A DNA stretch of 33,912 nt. Origin: Christensenella sp. UBA4379. GTDB lineage: Bacteria; Bacillota; Clostridia; Christensenellales; Aristaeellaceae. The notes beneath the pieces were generated by a model. That model saw nothing but the letters and a program-made list of their open reading frames with translations, was not told the origin of the DNA and did not search any database. Location: NCBI GenBank assembly GCA_002391225.1, contig DGRV01000008.1, positions 1-33,912 on the forward strand. Reading direction: 5' to 3'. A program made the position numbers and the translations under genes. Each line of letters begins with the position of its first letter. The first letter of the stretch is position 1. Positions 30,168 through 33,912 of this stretch are shown in pieces.

Positions 30168-30959
30168 ATGAAACAGCAAGGCAAAAGCCGGAAGACACTC
30201 CCGGTCAGCCTGTTCCTGATCCTCTGCCTGCTCCTGTCCGCCTGCCCCTGCCTGGGCGACGACGGCGGACTGCCGGCGGATGAAAATATCTATTACGACG
30301 GCACCTATTACTACTACGACGAGCCGGGCAGCGAAAACTCCCCCGCCCCGGTGCTGCTGAGCCTGACGCACAGCTGCGCCTCCACAGGCGTCCAGCTGCC
30401 GGCGGCCTTCGACCCCTACACCACCTCTTATCTGCTGACGGTGGCCAGCTGGGTCAACCGGGTCAGCTTTACCCCCGTCGCGTCGGACCCTTCCGCCGCC
30501 ATCGAGGTGGACGGCAGCATCATCCGCAGCGGGAGCTCCACTTCCTATTTTAAGCTCGACGACCAGCCCCGGCAGGTGGACATCCAGGTCTCCAACCGCT
30601 ACGGCAGCACCCGCTACACTGTCTTCTTGCAGCGCCGGCCCAGCGAGAGGAGGACCCGGGTCTCCGCCGGCTCCGTCAACCGGATCTACCAGTCCGGGAA
30701 CAAGTGGTACATTGACGCGGACCTGGGCACCGTCACCTACGCGGACGGAAACCTGTCCACCTACCTGAACAAGGCCAAGGAAAGCTATAAGTACCCCTGC
30801 GCGGCCAACTGCGTCTTTTACTTTGGGGACATCGCCGCACCCATCCGCGCCTTCAGCGTCTACGATTTCAACAGCCAGTACGACCCGGACGGGCTGTACC
30901 GCTTCATCTATATCGAGGATGAAATCGTGGCCGTCCTGCCCTATTCTCCCGATTTTTAA
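30168..30959 (+). CDS. Lipoprotein with cadherin-like beta-sandwich domain
   Basis: Predicted surface lipoprotein of 263 residues. The signal peptide ends in a lipobox LSAC (residues 23-26), so Cys26 would be lipidated. A Tyr- and Asp-rich linker (ENIYYDGTYYYYDEPG) follows. Residues about 62-155 match the cadherin-like beta-sandwich (PF12733 type): an opening LLSLTHSCASTGVQLPAAFD, PYTTSYLLTVASWVNRVSFT and a closing RYGSTRYTVFLQRRP. The C-terminal hundred residues are not recognised. AGGTGA six bases before the ATG is the ribosome site; a TATAAT at 30131-30136 lacks a clear -35. It converges on the LOG gene and overlaps its 3' end by four bases. Confidence 0.82.
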   Translation: MKQQGKSRKTLPVSLFLILCLLLSACPCLGDDGGLPADENIYYDGTYYYYDEPGSENSPAPVLLSLTHSCASTGVQLPAAFDPYTTSYLLTVASWVNRVSFTPVASDPSAAIEVDGSIIRSGSSTSYFKLDDQPRQVDIQVSNRYGSTRYTVFLQRRPSERRTRVSAGSVNRIYQSGNKWYIDADLGTVTYADGNLSTYLNKAKESYKYPCAANCVFYFGDIAAPIRAFSVYDFNSQYDPDGLYRFIYIEDEIVAVLPYSPDF

Positions 30960-31516
30960 GGACGCCGATATGCTTCCGCCAAACGGTCCATTTCACTGAG
31001 CAGCTCTTCGGGGCTGCTTTTTATGATGACCAGGCCGTCCCATTCGGCGGAAAGGAAGCCTTCGTCCCGCATCCTTTTGAGCATGGCCGCCAGGGGGTCA
31101 TAGTAGCCCAGGGTGTTGAGCAGGCCCAGGGGCCTCCTGGGAAGGCCCAGCTGCATCCGGGCGAAGAGCTCGCTGAATTCATCCAGCGTGCCCATGCCGC
31201 CAGGCAGGGCGATGCACGCCTCCGAATGGCCGATCAGGCCGGCCTTCCGCTCCTCCAGGGTATCGTAAATGTGTTCCACCGCGCCGGGCAGATGATCGCT
31301 TTCCCGGTACAGGCCGCGGATGAACTCGCTCTCGATCCGGCCGCCGCTTTGCAGCGCCGCCTGGGAGACCTCCCGCATCAGCCCGTCCAGGCAGCCGCCG
31401 AACACCAGCGTCCGCCCGGACCGCCCCAGACATTCCCCCAGCCGCCGGGCGGCCTCGGCATACTCCGGCCGATTCCCGGCGCTGGACCCGCAGAATACCG
31501 CGATTTTCTGAATCAT
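30956..31516 (-). CDS. LOG-family nucleoside-5'-monophosphate phosphoribohydrolase (TIGR00730)
   Basis: Soluble Rossmann-fold enzyme of 186 residues from the LOG family, which hydrolyses (cytokinin) nucleoside monophosphates to base and ribose 5-phosphate; many were once misnamed lysine decarboxylases. The family motif PGGMGTLDE is at residues 105-113, with the opening VFCGSSAGNRPEY and the GGCLDGLM loop at 40-47 (usually GGGxxGLM, so one glycine is Cys here). The conserved ERK at 89-91 precedes the core. The start overlaps the trxB stop by four bases, so it is translated with trxB. The natural substrate in bacteria is uncertain. Confidence 0.9.
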   Translation of the reverse strand: MIQKIAVFCGSSAGNRPEYAEAARRLGECLGRSGRTLVFGGCLDGLMREVSQAALQSGGRIESEFIRGLYRESDHLPGAVEHIYDTLEERKAGLIGHSEACIALPGGMGTLDEFSELFARMQLGLPRRPLGLLNTLGYYDPLAAMLKRMRDEGFLSAEWDGLVIIKSSPEELLSEMDRLAEAYRRP

Positions 31517-32436
31517 TTTTGGCCCTCCGCATAGCGCGCTGCCGCCATCCCGGCGCAGGCCCCGTCCCCGATGGCCGTGGCCAGCTGGCGCAGGCCCTTG
31601 ACCCGGCAGTCCCCGGCCACGAAGAGGCCGGGCAGGTGGGTGGCCCCGTCTTCCCCGGCGGGCAGATAGGCGGCCCCGTCCGCCCCCAGCAGGGCGGAAA
31701 AGGCCTCCGTCTGCGGGTCGCTCCCCACGGCGACAAAGACCGCGCTGACGGTGAGATTCTCCTGCGCCCCGTCCGTCTTCCGGCGGATCGTAAGGCCGGT
31801 CAGCGTTCCGTCCTCGGATAAAAACGCCTCCGGCACGCAGTTCATTTTAAGAATAATATTCTTTTTCTCCCGGACCTGGTCCTGCAGGACCTTTTCGCCC
31901 CGGAATTCCTCCCGCCGGTGGATCAGCGTCACTGTACGGCAGATGCCGGAAAGGAAGAGGGCGTCCTGCAGGGCGGTGTCCCCGCCGCCGACCACGGCCA
32001 CGTCCTGCCCGTGGTAGAAGGGCCCGTCGCAGACGGCGCAGTAGGAAACGCCGGCCCCGGTCAGCTCCTCTTCTTCGGCCAGGCCCAGCCGGCGGTGCAT
32101 GGTGCCCGCGGCGATGATCACGCTGGACGCTTCGTATTCCTCCGCGTCCGTCCAGACCTTCCAGCTTTTTTCCCGCCGCTCGATCTTCTGGGCTTCCTCA
32201 TAGCGGAGCTCCGCCCCGCTCTCCTCCAGCTGGTTTTGCAGGTTTTCGGCAAAGTCCGACCCGCTGACGTGCGGCAGGGCCGGATAATTGTCCACCTTCG
32301 GGCTGAACACGATCTGCCCGCCGGGCGTTTCCTTTTCCAGAACGATCACCTTCGCCCCGGCCCGGGCCGCGTACAGCCCGGCCGTCATCCCCGCCGGCCC
32401 CGCGCCGATGATCAGCACATCCGTATTCGTTGCCAT
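31513..32436 (-). CDS. trxB: Thioredoxin reductase
   Basis: Cytoplasmic FAD/NADPH disulfide reductase of 307 residues. FAD-binding GAGPAG is at 11-16, the NADPH-binding GGGDTALQDA at about 150-159, the redox pair CAVC at 133-136 in SYCAVCDGPF, and the C-terminal FAD block GLFVAGDCR followed by QLATAIGDG. An AAGGGAAGG site precedes the ATG. It sits directly downstream of the nrdD-redoxin fusion, a pairing that fits supply of electrons to that ribonucleotide reductase. It overlaps the LOG gene by four bases. NADPH preference versus ferredoxin-type reductases is not decidable by eye; the HRREEFR motif favours NADPH. Confidence 0.93.
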   Translation of the reverse strand: MATNTDVLIIGAGPAGMTAGLYAARAGAKVIVLEKETPGGQIVFSPKVDNYPALPHVSGSDFAENLQNQLEESGAELRYEEAQKIERREKSWKVWTDAEEYEASSVIIAAGTMHRRLGLAEEEELTGAGVSYCAVCDGPFYHGQDVAVVGGGDTALQDALFLSGICRTVTLIHRREEFRGEKVLQDQVREKKNIILKMNCVPEAFLSEDGTLTGLTIRRKTDGAQENLTVSAVFVAVGSDPQTEAFSALLGADGAAYLPAGEDGATHLPGLFVAGDCRVKGLRQLATAIGDGACAGMAAARYAEGQK

Positions 32437-32453
32437 CCGTTTTCCTTCCCTTC

Positions 32454-32482
32454 AAAAACAGCCGGAGACGACGCCTCCGGCT
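32454..32482 (-). terminator. Terminator between nrdD and trxB
   Basis: Minus strand AGCCGGAG/CTCCGGCT stem (32460-32467 with 32475-32482) followed by GTTTTTG. The T-run lies only a few bases before the trxB ribosome site, so it may reduce rather than abolish trxB expression from the nrdD transcript. Confidence 0.7.
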
Positions 32483-32539
32483 ATTTCATTCTCATATTCT
32501 GTTCACAGTGCCATTCGGCTATAGGCTGACAGCAATCTT

Positions 32540-32588
32540 CCTATTCCCTAATGCCTAATGCCTACTGCCTAATGCCTGCTGCCTAATG
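32540..32588. repeat. Heptamer array R6 (TTAGGCA type)
   Basis: Six or seven imperfect units of CCTAATG/CCTACTG (complement CATTAGG, CAGTAGG) begin within about five bases of the nrdD stop codon. Same unit as in the arrays at 4343-4459 and 8063-8102, here in one orientation only. Confidence 0.75.
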
Positions 32589-32592
32589 ACCG

Positions 32593-33912
32593 TTATTGTC
32601 TTACCGTTTGATCTTGAATATATTTGCGAATCGGCCCGACGCCGACGATGTGGGCCGGCTGATCTTCCGTATCCACCACCAGGGTGGGCGCCTGACGGAT
32701 GCCGTAGCGGACGGCCATTTCCTGGTTCTCGTCCGCCAGGACCTTGCGGTAGGTGATGCCGGCGTCCTTGAGCAGCTTTTCCGCCTGACGGCAGTTGGGG
32801 CAGGTCTTCGTGGCGAAGAGGAGCAGCTCGCCGGTGCCGCCGCACAGGGCCTTTTCCACCGTTTCTTCCTCAGCGCGCACGCCGTTGTGGCGCAGATGGC
32901 TGTGGGCCACGTCGTACACCAGACGGTCCCGGAACTCCTGGGACTTGCCGTCGTTCCAGTTCTGGACAGGGCGGTAATAACCGGTGATGCGGCTGTACAC
33001 CTCGGTCCGCTTGCCACAGTGCGGGCAGTTGAACTGCTCGCCGGCCAGATACCCGTGCTCGGCGCAGACGGAGTAGGTGGGGCTCATCGTGTAGTAGGGC
33101 AGGCGGTAGTTTTCCGCGATCTTGCGCACCAGGGCCGCGGCGGCCTTCCAGTCCGGCAGCTTCTCGCCCAGGAAGGCGTGGAACACGGTGCCGGAGGTAT
33201 AGAGGGTCTGCAGCTCGTCCTGCACGTCCAGGGCGGAGAAAATATCCTCCGTATAGCCCACGGGCAGGTGGCTGGAGTTGGTGTAGTAAGGGGTGCCGTT
33301 TTCGTTGGCGGTGATGATGTCCGGATACAGGGCCTTGTCGTGCTTGGCGAAGCGGAAGGCCGTCGATTCGGCCGGGGTGGCCTCCAGGTTGTACAGGTCC
33401 CCGTACATCTCCTGATAGTCGCTCAGGCGGGTGCGCATGTGGTTCAGCACGTCCTTGGCGAACTGCTGACACTCCTTGTGCGTCAGGTCGCTGCGCAGCC
33501 ACTTGGCGTTCAGGCAGGCCTCGTTCATGCCCACCAGACCGATGGTGGAGAAGTGGTTCTCAAACGTGCCCAGGTAGCGCTTGGTGTAAGGGTAGAGCCC
33601 GGCGTTCATCAGCTTGGTGATGACGGTGCGCTTGACCTTGAGGGAGCGGGCCGCCAGGTCCATCAGGCGGTCCAGGCGCTTATAAAAGTCCGCTTTATCG
33701 CTGGCCAGATAAGCGATGCGGGGCAGGTTCACGGTGACGACGCCCACCGAGCCGGTGGATTCGCCGGAGCCGAAGAAGCCGCCGGTCTTTTTGCGCAGCT
33801 CGCGCAGGTCCAGACGGAGCCTGCAGCACATGGAGCGGACGTCGGAGGGCTCCATATCGGAATTGATGTAGTTGGAGAAATAGGGCGTGCCGTACTTGGC
33901 GGTCATTTCAAA
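32593..33912 (-). CDS. nrdD: Anaerobic (class III) ribonucleotide reductase NrdD with fused C-terminal redoxin domain (partial)
   Basis: C-terminal 439 residues of the glycyl-radical enzyme that makes deoxynucleotides without oxygen; the N-terminus lies beyond the right edge, so the ATG at 33906 is not a start. NrdD marks include VNLPRIAYLASDKADFYKRL, FSTIGLVGMNEACL, the HLPVGYTEDIFSALDVQDEL region, a Cys-rich zinc site (CAEHGYLAGEQFNCPHCGK, near 33016-33060) and the glycyl-radical loop RITGYYRP (Gly codon near 32981). After NDGKSQEFRDR the protein continues into a glutaredoxin/NrdH-like domain: ELLLFATKTCPNCRQAEKLL with CPNC at 32791-32802, IRQAPTLVV with the cis-proline, and VGVGPIRKYI. A fused redoxin suggests a thiol-driven rather than formate-driven enzyme. 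Confidence 0.93.
   Translation of the reverse strand, partial: FEMTAKYGTPYFSNYINSDMEPSDVRSMCCRLRLDLRELRKKTGGFFGSGESTGSVGVVTVNLPRIAYLASDKADFYKRLDRLMDLAARSLKVKRTVITKLMNAGLYPYTKRYLGTFENHFSTIGLVGMNEACLNAKWLRSDLTHKECQQFAKDVLNHMRTRLSDYQEMYGDLYNLEATPAESTAFRFAKHDKALYPDIITANENGTPYYTNSSHLPVGYTEDIFSALDVQDELQTLYTSGTVFHAFLGEKLPDWKAAAALVRKIAENYRLPYYTMSPTYSVCAEHGYLAGEQFNCPHCGKRTEVYSRITGYYRPVQNWNDGKSQEFRDRLVYDVAHSHLRHNGVRAEEETVEKALCGGTGELLLFATKTCPNCRQAEKLLKDAGITYRKVLADENQEMAVRYGIRQAPTLVVDTEDQPAHIVGVGPIRKYIQDQTVRQ

Overview
The window looks like a chromosomal segment of a GC-rich anaerobic member of the Clostridia. Supporting signs are strong AGGAGG-type ribosome binding sites, an oxygen-sensitive class III ribonucleotide reductase, QueH, an IlvD of the PGH (4Fe-4S-like) type, and short MKK-type signal peptides on binding proteins. 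A Christensenellales/Oscillospirales-like gut or rumen organism is a guess, not a demonstration. I saw no rRNA, tRNA or CRISPR array.

Region 1 (1-9486, minus strand): two complete-looking branched-chain amino acid (Liv/HAAT) ABC transporter loci in tandem. The right one is binding protein - livH - livM - livG - livF. The left one is binding protein - livH - livM - livG, the last running off the left edge. Each binding-protein gene has its own sigma-70-like promoter and a downstream terminator, and the right livHMGF has a second strong promoter, so binding protein and membrane parts can be made in different amounts. Region 2 (9771-11553, minus): a HAD phosphatase and an AAA/CYTH ATPase in a two-gene operon. 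Region 3 (11772-20888, plus): a tightly packed seven-gene surface polysaccharide operon (DUF1972 glycosyltransferase, GT2, GT4, Wzy-like polymerase, pyruvyl transferase family protein, MenD-like ThDP enzyme, Wzx flippase) with no initiating phosphoglycosyltransferase in view. Region 4 (20900-23200, minus): a visibly AT-rich insert with two or three unrecognised genes, a consensus promoter and a palindrome over a promoter. Region 5 (23494-28179, plus): ilvD followed by a DctPQM TRAP transporter. Region 6 (28258-29321): a compact element bounded by about 120-bp imperfect inverted repeats (33 bp and 17 bp blocks perfect) around one unrecognised acidic gene; this is the most unusual structure here. 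Region 7 (29413-33912): queH, a cadherin-like-domain lipoprotein, a LOG-family nucleotidase, thioredoxin reductase, and the C-terminal part of an anaerobic ribonucleotide reductase (NrdD) fused to a redoxin domain.

Six intergenic gaps hold low-complexity repeat structures of two related styles: nested palindromes whose arms are tandem GAGTGGAGA-, GTAGGAGG- or GAGTGAGGA-type units, and heptamer arrays of TTAGGCA/TTAGGGA type. Four of the six begin within a few bases of a stop codon. They look like a genome-wide repeat family that grows in 3' untranslated positions and forms large RNA hairpins.
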